DNA from: Arthrospiribacter ruber
Lineage (GTDB): Bacteria; Bacteroidota; Bacteroidia; Cytophagales; Cyclobacteriaceae
Length of the DNA stretch: 64,000 nucleotides
Assembly (NCBI RefSeq): GCF_019343195.1
Contig: NZ_RPHB01000003.1
Coordinates: forward strand, 124,001-188,000
Direction of reading: 5' to 3'
Shown: piece after piece, positions 9,261 through 17,904 of the stretch
Numbering within the stretch: the stretch's first letter is position 1
How the letters are laid out: each line of letters begins with the position of its first letter
The notes under the pieces: model-generated
Seen by the model: the letters and a program-made list of their open reading frames with translations, nothing else
Told to the model about the DNA's origin: nothing
The model's database searches: none
Translations under genes and position numbers: made by a program

Positions 9261-12200
9261 AAGCCTTGCTGCTGATCGTGTTGGCCTTGCTTTTGGCAGG
9301 CATGCAATCTGACAATCCCGTGGATGCACAATTGGCGGCAATTCAGGCATATTTATCAGATGGACAAACTCAGCAAGCTGAGAAGCTTTTTGAAAAATAT
9401 ACCCAAGAATATCTTGAGCAATCCGACTACCTAAATCTTGCTTATTTTATTCCCTATGCCGGATACATTGCACAACAAAAAGAATCCACCACTGCGGGGA
9501 TAGAAGCTGCAGAAAACTGGTTGAACCTTATTAGGGAAAAAACCAATGAAGCCAGATCCTTAAGACAGGCATATCTGGAAATACACACCTATTACCTGGA
9601 AGCAGGGAAAACGCAGATGGCTTACGATGCCAATCTTAAAGCACTGGAATTTACCTATCAGATGCCGGATTATAGGGGAGAAGAATGGGGCATAATCGAA
9701 AAAAACCTTGGCGTCATAGCTTCCTTGTTGGGTTCACCAGAGCTCGCCAAATCACATTCTTTGAAAGCCCATAAGGGTTTTGAGGAAGATCCTCTGACCT
9801 CTGCTGTCAGTAAATTCAACTCACTCAATGACCTCGGAGTAAGGTATTGGTATGAAGCCAAATGGGATTCAGCGGAATATTTTTGGCTGGAGGGGATCAA
9901 AATGCTAGATCAGATGGAGGCCAATCCTACCAACCAATACTACCGAAAAGCCATGATCGATGGCAACCTGGCTGCAGTTTATGATGTCAAAGGCAATCCT
10001 CAGGAAAGTATCAAAAGGGTCAAATCTTCTATTGACCTGATCCAACATTTTTTGGAAAATGCCAAAGATGATCCAAAATGGAACCGTGCACATATTTCCC
10101 TCTTTTACAGCACTGCCAATCTCGCAGCTGTTTATAAAAGTGTAGGTAATTATCAAAAGGCACTTCAGCTGCATGAGTACACCCTTAGAGAAAAAGAAAA
10201 GCGCTTTGATCCCTTGCACCCTGAGGTAATAGAGACTAAAATCCACCTGGGCCAGGCACATAATTCTCTCAAAAATTTCTCTCAGGCAGAGGGGTTGCTA
10301 TTGGAGGCTTTGGAGGGAATCAGCCAAAATGAAGGTGAGTTTTTCATTCAGGCAGGAGATGCCCACTATACCCTTGGGATGCTTTATGAATCCACTCAGC
10401 ACATTGAAAAAGCCAAGTCACATTACCACAAAGCCAATGAATACTTTCTGAAAGGACTCAAAGACAAAGCTGACTATGTATATCTGGGTTTTTTGGGGAA
10501 TGCCTCCCGTTTTTTTTCATTGCAGGAAGAGTCCAAGACAGCATTGGAAATGGCTCAAAAAGGAGTTGATTATGTCCTCAAAACCGACGGGAAAAATACG
10601 GTCACCGGTTTCAACCAGATATTAAATTTGGGAGAAGTACATTTCAATTTAAAAGCATACCAAAGGGCCAAAGTTTTAGCCGATGAAAGTCTGGAAATCT
10701 TGGAAAGCCTGATCCGAAATACCAAGGGAAGCTTAGATTCAGTAAGGGTAGAATTTGACAAACCTCAGGCAGTTTTGCTTCAGGTAAAATCCGAATATTA
10801 CCTCAACCAGGACCCCTCGCAGTATTTTTTGGAATCCAGCTTGGAAAAACTGATGGATGCACAACAGGTTTTGGAAAGGAGAAAAAATACACTCAACAAC
10901 TCTGAAGACATCTCTGTACTTCAAAGCCAAAGTCAGGAACTCCTCTCTTTTATCAAAAAGATACAGTTGGAACTTTACCAAAAATCAAAAGATGAGGCCT
11001 ACTTGAAGTCTTTGTTGGCAGTACAGGAATCAGAAGTCTATGCAAAAATCCGTGCTCAGGTCAATCAGGCCGGTCTGGTATCTTTCAAGGATATTCCACA
11101 AAAAGTGCTGGACAGAGAGGCGCAAATAAAAGCAAATTTGAGAGATGAACTTGAAGAGGCGAGTTCTTTGTCAGATTTCATAAAGCTCTCAAATGAATGG
11201 GATGATTTTCTCCAGATGCTCAGAACTGAATACCCAGACTATTATCAAACCCGCTATGCCAACATCAGCCGGCAGGAAATCCGTCTTCCAATATCCCTTC
11301 AGGCTGTAAGGTACATTTTTGTAGAAGACCACCTGTATGCCATTGTCATCAGACAGGGCAAGATGAAGCTTTATCCTCTGGATTTTCAGGCAGACTTGAT
11401 CTCTAAGTTATCTGAAAACTGGCATGAGACAAAAGTAATCTGTGCCTTTAGCCATGAGTTGTACAAGCAGCTTTGGGAGCCATTTGCGAATGATTTGACA
11501 GAAGAAAGGGTGCTGATCATTCCGGATGGCATTTTGTATAACCTGAGCTTTGACATGTTGCTGACCGAAAGTACAGACAGTTTTCGGGATTTTTCCAAAA
11601 AAAGTCTCTTGGCCAGGCATGACATTTACTATCATTTTAGCCTCAGCATGACCCAAAAGAAGCCTACTTCAAAAATTTCCTCCAATTACGTTGTTTTTGC
11701 TCCCGGATTCATCGACAATATGAAAGAAAAATATATGGCTTTTGTCCAAGACAGTACTTTGGTAGACAAAGCCTATCTCTCATTATTGCCACAACCCTTT
11801 ACTTTGAGCTTGGCGGAGAATGCGAGCAGGTCTTTTGAAGGAGAACGGTATGTCCTTGAGGAATCCACTCCAGCTGCATTTCGGCAAAAGGCCGGCAACC
11901 ACAAGATCATCCATATTGGCACCCATGCCGAGTCCGATAATATAAGCCCGGCATTTTCCCGCTTGATTTTTGCCAAATCCAATGGAGGGGGTTTGACAGA
12001 TGAAGACAACTCACTTTATGCTTACGAAATTTACAATACAGACCTGCGGGCTGAATTGGCAATATTGACTGCATGCGAAACCGGTAAACCCATCTATCAA
12101 CCAGGTGAAGGAATGATTTCCCTAAGCCATGCTTTTACTTATTCAGGCAGTGAGAGCCTATTGACCAGCCTTTGGAAAATTGATGAAAAGGCCAGCAACC

Positions 12201-12460
12201 AGATCACAGAATTTTTCCTCCAATATATCAAAGATGGCCAGCCAAAAGACAGGGCACTCCGTCTGGCCAAATTACAATACCTTGAAACGGCACAGGGCAG
12301 AACACTCTCTCCTCAGTATTGGGCAGGGCTGATACTGATCGGTGATCCTGGACCTATTTCTGACCTTGGGGCTAAAGATTATAGGTTGTATTGGATAATT
12401 GCATTATTTCTGCTTTTTGCCCTTATCATTTTTTTCAAAAGGAAGAGAGCAGAAGCTTAA
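9257..12460 (+). CDS. TPR-CHAT caspase-like protein
   Basis: A 1067-aa protein from ATG 9257, which overlaps the previous stop and opens a signal peptide (MKALLLIVLALLLAG). About residues 20-560 are tetratricopeptide repeats, for example NYQKALQLHEYTLREKEKR. A helical linker leads to a C-terminal CHAT domain (~730-1030) of the caspase/separase clan. The catalytic pair is visible: HIGTHAESD with His886 and His890, and ILTACETGKP with Cys940, followed by the usual end SPQYWAGLILIGDP. A final transmembrane helix (IIALFLLFALIIFF) with a basic tail anchors it, so the protease part is predicted outside the cytoplasm. CHAT enzymes are peptidases activated through partner domains. Sigma, TPR and CHAT genes in one operon suggest proteolysis-linked signalling; a substrate is not shown. 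Confidence 0.9.
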   Translation: MKALLLIVLALLLAGMQSDNPVDAQLAAIQAYLSDGQTQQAEKLFEKYTQEYLEQSDYLNLAYFIPYAGYIAQQKESTTAGIEAAENWLNLIREKTNEARSLRQAYLEIHTYYLEAGKTQMAYDANLKALEFTYQMPDYRGEEWGIIEKNLGVIASLLGSPELAKSHSLKAHKGFEEDPLTSAVSKFNSLNDLGVRYWYEAKWDSAEYFWLEGIKMLDQMEANPTNQYYRKAMIDGNLAAVYDVKGNPQESIKRVKSSIDLIQHFLENAKDDPKWNRAHISLFYSTANLAAVYKSVGNYQKALQLHEYTLREKEKRFDPLHPEVIETKIHLGQAHNSLKNFSQAEGLLLEALEGISQNEGEFFIQAGDAHYTLGMLYESTQHIEKAKSHYHKANEYFLKGLKDKADYVYLGFLGNASRFFSLQEESKTALEMAQKGVDYVLKTDGKNTVTGFNQILNLGEVHFNLKAYQRAKVLADESLEILESLIRNTKGSLDSVRVEFDKPQAVLLQVKSEYYLNQDPSQYFLESSLEKLMDAQQVLERRKNTLNNSEDISVLQSQSQELLSFIKKIQLELYQKSKDEAYLKSLLAVQESEVYAKIRAQVNQAGLVSFKDIPQKVLDREAQIKANLRDELEEASSLSDFIKLSNEWDDFLQMLRTEYPDYYQTRYANISRQEIRLPISLQAVRYIFVEDHLYAIVIRQGKMKLYPLDFQADLISKLSENWHETKVICAFSHELYKQLWEPFANDLTEERVLIIPDGILYNLSFDMLLTESTDSFRDFSKKSLLARHDIYYHFSLSMTQKKPTSKISSNYVVFAPGFIDNMKEKYMAFVQDSTLVDKAYLSLLPQPFTLSLAENASRSFEGERYVLEESTPAAFRQKAGNHKIIHIGTHAESDNISPAFSRLIFAKSNGGGLTDEDNSLYAYEIYNTDLRAELAILTACETGKPIYQPGEGMISLSHAFTYSGSESLLTSLWKIDEKASNQITEFFLQYIKDGQPKDRALRLAKLQYLETAQGRTLSPQYWAGLILIGDPGPISDLGAKDYRLYWIIALFLLFALIIFFKRKRAEA

Positions 12461-12468
12461 TTTTTTTT

Positions 12469-12499
12469 GATGATGTTTTCAAGGTTTTACGATGTAAGG
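12469..12499 (+). promoter_or_regulatory. bipartite element upstream of lipoprotein gene 1
   Basis: GATGA (12469-12473), 16 nt, then CGATGTAAGG (12490-12499), followed by ATATACC; the gene starts 20 nt after the second box. The same two boxes, spaced 16 or 17 nt, precede both other paralogs although much of the surrounding spacer differs. The geometry is that of a -35/-10 pair, plausibly read by the ECF factor at 7952. It is not seen upstream of the sigma gene itself. Confidence 0.5.
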
Positions 12500-12519
12500 A
12501 TATACCAACCTTAATCATC

Positions 12520-15096
12520 ATGAAACCGAAGATTTACCTCCTCCTGTTTTTTGCCTTTTTTCTGGCAGTAAACTCCTGTAAAGACGTGGAAGAACCTGAT
12601 CTGCCACCTATCATTGACAACCCGGATCCAGATCCTGACCCAGACCCTGATCCACAACCCACCGATTATCCCACCATGGATATCAATGTGGTATTTCCCG
12701 AGAATGTCAGTCCCGACCTGGAAGGTGCCAAGGTGATCGGGGCATTCAAGGAGCATCCGCTACAGGGCAACAGTTCCAAAGTATTCGTGCCACAGGGAAA
12801 AAGCCAGCTGGCCTTTCTTCAGGACAAGGATGATAATATACTTTTACTCGGCTTTATCAATGACAAAAACAAAACCCTCAGCATTCAGTCTTCGGCTGAA
12901 GCTTTGGCTTTCTTGGGCCTTGGCGGATTTATCCTGCCTTCATCTGTGCAGCAGAAATACCCCGATGAAGCTGCAAGCCTGCCGGGAATGGATGAGTTCA
13001 AAAAGAAACTGGCCGAACTATATGTAAGCGACAATAAGCTCTTTGAAACCGAAAAGTACATCCCTGCTCTGGAAGACTTTGCAAGGCCGATTTATGAAAA
13101 AGGGGAGGAAATAGACATCCGGGCCAGACAGATCAATGTTGGTCCCACCGGGTACAAAAGCGGTATACAGGTATTTGACAATGACTTTCAGTCCATACTC
13201 ATCAGGAACCAATACCTGCGTGTGGCCTATGCTTATTTGTACAAACTTTCCTTTAAGGACAAAGAAGGCACAAAAACAGAATTGATCAAATCCAACAGTT
13301 TCAATCCCTCCCAGAGTCCTGCCATATTCAGTGAAAAGGCCATAGATGCAGCGAATAAATCCGGAGGTATCATGGGAGTGCTGACAGATCATCTGGCGGG
13401 AAATGGGATGGAAGTCTTTATGAAGGAGACCGGTCCTGTTTCCATACCATTAGGAGCCAATGAATCCGAAGCTGAGTATGCAGTAAGGGTAGTAGGTCCT
13501 ACCTTCAACAACTTTGACCAAAGCAGGATGACCACGACTGAACTGGAAAAGTACAAGGAGCTCGCCCTGGAGACCTTTTTCAAAGAAGCTTTGCTGCCCG
13601 CAGTCACATTCATCATCAATAAAAACCTGAAGGTAGAAGGAGATGATGCCTGGCCTATGGATCTTATGAATTCAATAACGACCACATTTTTAAAAGAATA
13701 CCCTGAAATCCTGGCCAAAGTAGAAGAGGGAAAGTATAGGGATGCCCTGAAGCAGACATTGGAAGAGCTGTTTTTCAATCCGACAAAAGATGCGGTTGCC
13801 GGCCAGCTCAGTGGAAAATTGATGGATATGATTTATTCGAAATATGCCAAAGAACCGGAGTTTGGGAATTTCTATGATGATAGGGAGCTGCAGACCAAGA
13901 GGAACATTGCCAGGTTTCAGAAAGCCTTTGAACTGATAGAGGCAGCGCTGACAGCGTGGGATGCGGGAAGAATGATAGCCCATCTTACCAATGCCTTGCC
14001 CATAGAGCAGTTTTTGGTAACGGCCCGGGAACATGATATCAAACTCTTGCCAGAGGAGACCTCGGTCACGGTCTTCACCAACAAGGACTTTACTGTAGAG
14101 ACCAGGACAGAGCTGAGTGATGGACAGGCATTCCTTTACAAATGGTCCACCTCAGGTACTTACGGCACGATCCGGGACAATATTGGCAATGATGGGAAGT
14201 CATTTGAAAATGGTCAGAAGACGGTTACCTACCGGGCCACGGCATCCAATATTCCGGATGATGCCAAAGAAACGATTACAGTGGTTGCCTATGTCAAACA
14301 GGGTCAGAATGAATCGAAAATCGGTGAAGCCACCGCTACGGTTTCGGTCAAGCCGGCAAGGCTGGAAATCAAACCTGATGGAATCACTTTGGTTGGAAAA
14401 GAAAAACAGAGCCTTGCCCTATATGTGGAATGGGCCAATGGGGATGCATTTGAAAGCACCAATAGTTTTGAGTACAAGTACGAGTGGTCCACACCGGGCC
14501 TATATGGTAAATTTGATGGTAGGATGACTCATGCCACCACTTCTAGGCCAAGGATTATCTATCAGGCCTTGGACGAGGATGTGGAAAAAGGAGAGGAAAA
14601 TTTAAAAGTGGATATTTACATGAAGGATAAAGACGGGGGCGATTGGTTCAAATACCACACTGCCGAAGGTAAAGTAAAAGTTGAAAATGACGATAATTAT
14701 TTGATTTATCATGAAGCATTTACTGTGGCAACTTTTAACCACGTTGTAAGAGACAGGATAGGAGGTTTGTCTAATTTTATAAAAGTTGATATACCCAAAA
14801 AAGAAGAATATGAAGAATATACCGTACGATTGTATGGCTTTAGAACTAGATTTACTGCTAGAAATGAGGGAGTGGTTTTGAAATGGAAAAGAGATGGAAG
14901 TGTTCCAACATTATATGACCTTGCTGGAGCTTTAACCCACCGTGTTTATGACATTGAATACCCGGATGATGTCTTTGCAATCGGTATTAGAATAAATTCA
15001 AGAAGTTGCTTTATCGATGATGGTTGTCCTAATGATATTATTGATGCAGCATTAAGCGCTGGAGGAATGGCAGAAATAAAAATCAAGTTGAAATAG
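12520..15096 (+). CDS. large variable surface lipoprotein, paralog 1
   Basis: An 858-aa lipoprotein starting at ATG 12520; upstream in-frame codons overlap the CHAT gene and were rejected. Signal peptide with Cys20 (LAVNSCKDVEEPD), where KD plus EE after Cys fits a surface-export signal. A DP-rich linker (PDPDPDPDPDPQPTD) follows, then a long helical body (~100-520) of unknown fold. Two Ig/PKD-like repeats are marked by YKWSTSGTYG and YEWSTPGLYG, and a ~130-aa C-terminal domain ends in EIKIKLK. Body residues ~20-690 are almost identical to paralog 2, yet its leader is identical to paralog 3 and its C-terminal domain differs from both. The C-terminal coding DNA is visibly more AT-rich than the body. 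No named family recognised; adhesin-like surface role is inference. Confidence 0.85.
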   Translation: MKPKIYLLLFFAFFLAVNSCKDVEEPDLPPIIDNPDPDPDPDPDPQPTDYPTMDINVVFPENVSPDLEGAKVIGAFKEHPLQGNSSKVFVPQGKSQLAFLQDKDDNILLLGFINDKNKTLSIQSSAEALAFLGLGGFILPSSVQQKYPDEAASLPGMDEFKKKLAELYVSDNKLFETEKYIPALEDFARPIYEKGEEIDIRARQINVGPTGYKSGIQVFDNDFQSILIRNQYLRVAYAYLYKLSFKDKEGTKTELIKSNSFNPSQSPAIFSEKAIDAANKSGGIMGVLTDHLAGNGMEVFMKETGPVSIPLGANESEAEYAVRVVGPTFNNFDQSRMTTTELEKYKELALETFFKEALLPAVTFIINKNLKVEGDDAWPMDLMNSITTTFLKEYPEILAKVEEGKYRDALKQTLEELFFNPTKDAVAGQLSGKLMDMIYSKYAKEPEFGNFYDDRELQTKRNIARFQKAFELIEAALTAWDAGRMIAHLTNALPIEQFLVTAREHDIKLLPEETSVTVFTNKDFTVETRTELSDGQAFLYKWSTSGTYGTIRDNIGNDGKSFENGQKTVTYRATASNIPDDAKETITVVAYVKQGQNESKIGEATATVSVKPARLEIKPDGITLVGKEKQSLALYVEWANGDAFESTNSFEYKYEWSTPGLYGKFDGRMTHATTSRPRIIYQALDEDVEKGEENLKVDIYMKDKDGGDWFKYHTAEGKVKVENDDNYLIYHEAFTVATFNHVVRDRIGGLSNFIKVDIPKKEEYEEYTVRLYGFRTRFTARNEGVVLKWKRDGSVPTLYDLAGALTHRVYDIEYPDDVFAIGIRINSRSCFIDDGCPNDIIDAALSAGGMAEIKIKLK

Positions 15097-15123
15097 TTGG
15101 AATACCCTCGTTGAACAGATAAT

Positions 15124-15152
15124 ATCCCGGAGAAATTTCTTCGGGATTTTTT
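15124..15152 (+). terminator. rho-independent terminator after paralog 1
   Basis: ATCCCG (15124-15129) and CGGGAT (15142-15147), with further pairing inside, followed by a T run. It separates paralog 1 from the control element of paralog 2, so each paralog is its own transcription unit. Confidence 0.8.
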
Positions 15153-15160
15153 AAATAATT

Positions 15161-15191
15161 GATGACAATTGCCTTCGCTTTCGATGTAAGG
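15161..15191 (+). promoter_or_regulatory. bipartite element upstream of lipoprotein gene 2
   Basis: GATGA (15161-15165), 16 nt, CGATGTAAGG (15182-15191), then TCATATACC; the start codon is 25 nt later. The spacer shares little with the copies at 12469 and 17853, which argues that the two boxes are under selection and not just carried along by duplication. Confidence 0.5.
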
Positions 15192-15216
15192 TCATATACC
15201 CTTAACCTTTACTGTT

Positions 15217-17781
15217 ATGAAAGTCAGATTTAACCTTTTGCTTCTGTTTTCGGTTCTGTTGTTTTTCAATTCCTGCAAAGACGTGGAAGAACCTGATCTG
15301 CCACCTATCATTGACAACCCGGATCCAGATCCTGACCCAGACCCGGATCCACAACCCACCGATTATCCCACCATGGATATCAATGTGGTTTTTCCCGAGA
15401 ATGTCAGTCCCGACCTAGAAGGTGCCAAGGTGATCGGGGCATTCAAGGAGCATCCGCTACAGGGCAACAGTTCCAAAGTATTCGTGCCACAGGGAAAAAG
15501 CCAGCTGGCCTTTCTTCAGGACAAGGATGATAATATACTTTTACTCGGCTTTATCAATGACAAAAACAAAACCCTCAGCATTCAGTCTTCGGCTGAAGCT
15601 TTGGCTTTCTTGGGCCTTGGCGGATTTATCCTGCCTTCATCTGTGCAGGAAAAATACCCCGATGAAGCAGCAAGCCTGCCAGGAATGGATGAGTTCAAAA
15701 AAAAACTGGCCGAACTATATGTAAGCGACAATAAGCTCTTTGAAACCGAAAAGTACATCCCTGCTCTGGAAGACTTTTCAAGGCCTATTTATGAAAAAGG
15801 AGAGGAGATAGACATCCGGGCAAGGCAGATCAACGTCGGTCCCACCGGGTACAAGAGCGGTATACAGGTTTTTGACAATGACTTTCAGTCCATACTCATC
15901 AGGAACCAATACCTGCGTGTGGCTTATGCTTATTTGTACAAACTTTCCTTTAAGGACAAAGAAGGCACAAAAACAGAATTGATCAAATCCAACAGTTTCA
16001 ATCCTTCCCAGAGTCCTGCCATATTCAGTGAAAAGGCCATAGATGCAGCGAATAAATCCGGAGGTATCATGGGAGTGCTGACAGATCATCTGGCGGGAAA
16101 TGGGATGGAAGTGTTTATGAAGGAGACCGGTCCTGTGTCCATACCATTGGGAGCCAATGAATCCGAAGCTGAGTATGCAGTAAGGGTAGTAGGTCCTACC
16201 TTCAACAACTTTGACCAAAGCAGGATGACCACGACTGAACTGGAAAAGTACAAGGAGCTCGCCCTGGAGACCTTTTTCAAAGAAGCTTTGCTGCCCGCAG
16301 TCACATTCATCATCAATAAAAACCTGAAGGTAGAAGGAGATGATGCCTGGCCTATGGATCTTATGAATTCAATAACGACCACATTTATAAAAGAATACCC
16401 TGAAATCCTGGCCAAAGTAGAAGAGGGAAAGTATAGGGATGCCCTGAAGCAGACATTGGAAGAGCTGTTTTTCAATCCGACAAAAGATGCGGTTGCCGGC
16501 CAGCTCAGTGGAAAATTGATGGATATGATTTATTCGAAATATGCCAAAGAACCGGAGTTTGGGAATTTCTATGATGATAGGGAGCTGCAGACCAAGAGGA
16601 ACATTGCCAGGTTTCAGAAAGCCTTTGAACTGATAGAGGCGGCGCTGACAGCGTGGGATGCGGGAAGAATGATAGCCCATCTTACCAATGCCTTGCCCAT
16701 AGAGCAGTTTTTGGTAACGGCCCGGGAACATGACATCAAACTCTTGCCAGAGGAGACCTCGGTCACGGTCTTCACCAACAAGGACTTTACTGTAGAGACC
16801 AAAACAGAGCTGAGCGACGGACAGGCATTCCTTTACAAATGGTCCACTTCAGGTACTTACGGCACGATCCGGGACAATATTGGCAATGATGGGAAGTCAT
16901 TTGAAAATGGTCAGAAGACGGTTACCTACCGGGCCACGGCATCCAATATTCCGGATGATGCCAAAGAAACGATTACAGTGGTTGCCTATGTCAAACAGGG
17001 TCAGAATGAATCGAAAATCGGTGAAGCCACCGCTACGGTTTCGGTCAAGCCGGCAAGGCTGGAAATCAAACCTGATGGAGTGACCCTTCAGGGCAAAGAG
17101 AAACAGAGCCTTGCCCTATATGTGGAGTGGGCCAATGGAGATGCTTTTGAGAACGCCAGTACTTTTGATTACAAGTATGAATGGTCTACCCCTGGTAAAT
17201 ATGGAAAATTTGATGGAAGTATGATCAATGCTACGACCAGAAATCCCAGGATCATCTACCAGGCCTTGGATGAGGATGTGGAGGAAGCGGAGGAAGATTT
17301 GAAAGTAGACATCTATATGAGGAGAAAAGATGGAGGCGACTGGTTCAAATACCATACAGCTGAAGGCAAAGTCAAAATCGAGAATGATGAAAAACTGAAA
17401 ATTCTTCACCTTCCGCTTACTGTATTTACCTCTTACCATACAAATAGTCAGCATGGAGGAGGAACAAATTTCCTGCATGCCTCTTTTCCAAGAAGTGATG
17501 ACTATGAAAGGATTAGCGTGCGATTTTATGGGTATAAGAGAACTACAATACCATCTTCAGAAGGTAGGGCCTTTTCTTGGGATACAGAAGTTGGAGCCCC
17601 AATAAGAATTAATTTGAACAACCAAGTCTCAGCTGATCGATATATCGACAAAGTGCCTGATAACCTGATTGCAATTTATTACTTGACTAATAGTGCAGCA
17701 AGTGGAACAAGGGTTCCTGAATTAGCAGCAGGCCTTCAGACTTTTGGTGGTCAGGTAGAGGTGAAAATCAGATTGAAATAG
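15217..17781 (+). CDS. large variable surface lipoprotein, paralog 2
   Basis: An 854-aa lipoprotein of the same family. The signal peptide is different (MKVRFNLLLLFSVLLFFNSC, Cys20), but from KDVEEPD onward residues ~20-690 match paralog 1 nearly without change, including the DP linker and first Ig-like unit. The second Ig-like unit (YEWSTPGKYG) and the sequence around DGGDWFKYHTAEGKVKIEN match paralog 3 better. The last ~130 residues are unique but keep a shared frame: a YE.. VR.YG core, an EG..W segment, and an ending VEVKIRLK. This patchwork indicates gene conversion or domain exchange among the three genes. Exported to the surface by its acidic post-Cys residues; function unknown. Confidence 0.85.
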   Translation: MKVRFNLLLLFSVLLFFNSCKDVEEPDLPPIIDNPDPDPDPDPDPQPTDYPTMDINVVFPENVSPDLEGAKVIGAFKEHPLQGNSSKVFVPQGKSQLAFLQDKDDNILLLGFINDKNKTLSIQSSAEALAFLGLGGFILPSSVQEKYPDEAASLPGMDEFKKKLAELYVSDNKLFETEKYIPALEDFSRPIYEKGEEIDIRARQINVGPTGYKSGIQVFDNDFQSILIRNQYLRVAYAYLYKLSFKDKEGTKTELIKSNSFNPSQSPAIFSEKAIDAANKSGGIMGVLTDHLAGNGMEVFMKETGPVSIPLGANESEAEYAVRVVGPTFNNFDQSRMTTTELEKYKELALETFFKEALLPAVTFIINKNLKVEGDDAWPMDLMNSITTTFIKEYPEILAKVEEGKYRDALKQTLEELFFNPTKDAVAGQLSGKLMDMIYSKYAKEPEFGNFYDDRELQTKRNIARFQKAFELIEAALTAWDAGRMIAHLTNALPIEQFLVTAREHDIKLLPEETSVTVFTNKDFTVETKTELSDGQAFLYKWSTSGTYGTIRDNIGNDGKSFENGQKTVTYRATASNIPDDAKETITVVAYVKQGQNESKIGEATATVSVKPARLEIKPDGVTLQGKEKQSLALYVEWANGDAFENASTFDYKYEWSTPGKYGKFDGSMINATTRNPRIIYQALDEDVEEAEEDLKVDIYMRRKDGGDWFKYHTAEGKVKIENDEKLKILHLPLTVFTSYHTNSQHGGGTNFLHASFPRSDDYERISVRFYGYKRTTIPSSEGRAFSWDTEVGAPIRINLNNQVSADRYIDKVPDNLIAIYYLTNSAASGTRVPELAAGLQTFGGQVEVKIRLK

Positions 17782-17810
17782 ACGCTGACTTCATTAATAA
17801 GGTTGTGTTT

Positions 17811-17842
17811 CCCGGAGCTTGATGAGTTCCGGGTTTTTTTTT
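17811..17842 (+). terminator. rho-independent terminator after paralog 2
   Basis: CCCGGA (17811-17816) pairs with TCCGGG (17828-17833) and is followed by nine T. It ends the paralog 2 unit ahead of the third control element. Confidence 0.85.
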
Positions 17843-17852
17843 CAATAATTCA

Positions 17853-17884
17853 GATGACAAAGCCATGATGGTTACGATGTAAGG
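17853..17884 (+). promoter_or_regulatory. bipartite element upstream of lipoprotein gene 3
   Basis: GATGA (17853-17857), 17 nt, CGATGTAAGG (17875-17884), then ATATACC, with the start 20 nt after the second box. From the second box to the start codon the sequence is identical to paralog 1, while the spacer differs. Confidence 0.5.
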
Positions 17885-17904
17885 ATATACCAACCTTAAT
17901 CATC

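Noticed and set aside
12391-12519. Longer 901-aa start for paralog 1
   Set aside because: The extra codons overlap the CHAT gene end and lie before the conserved promoter element; the signal peptide begins at 12520.
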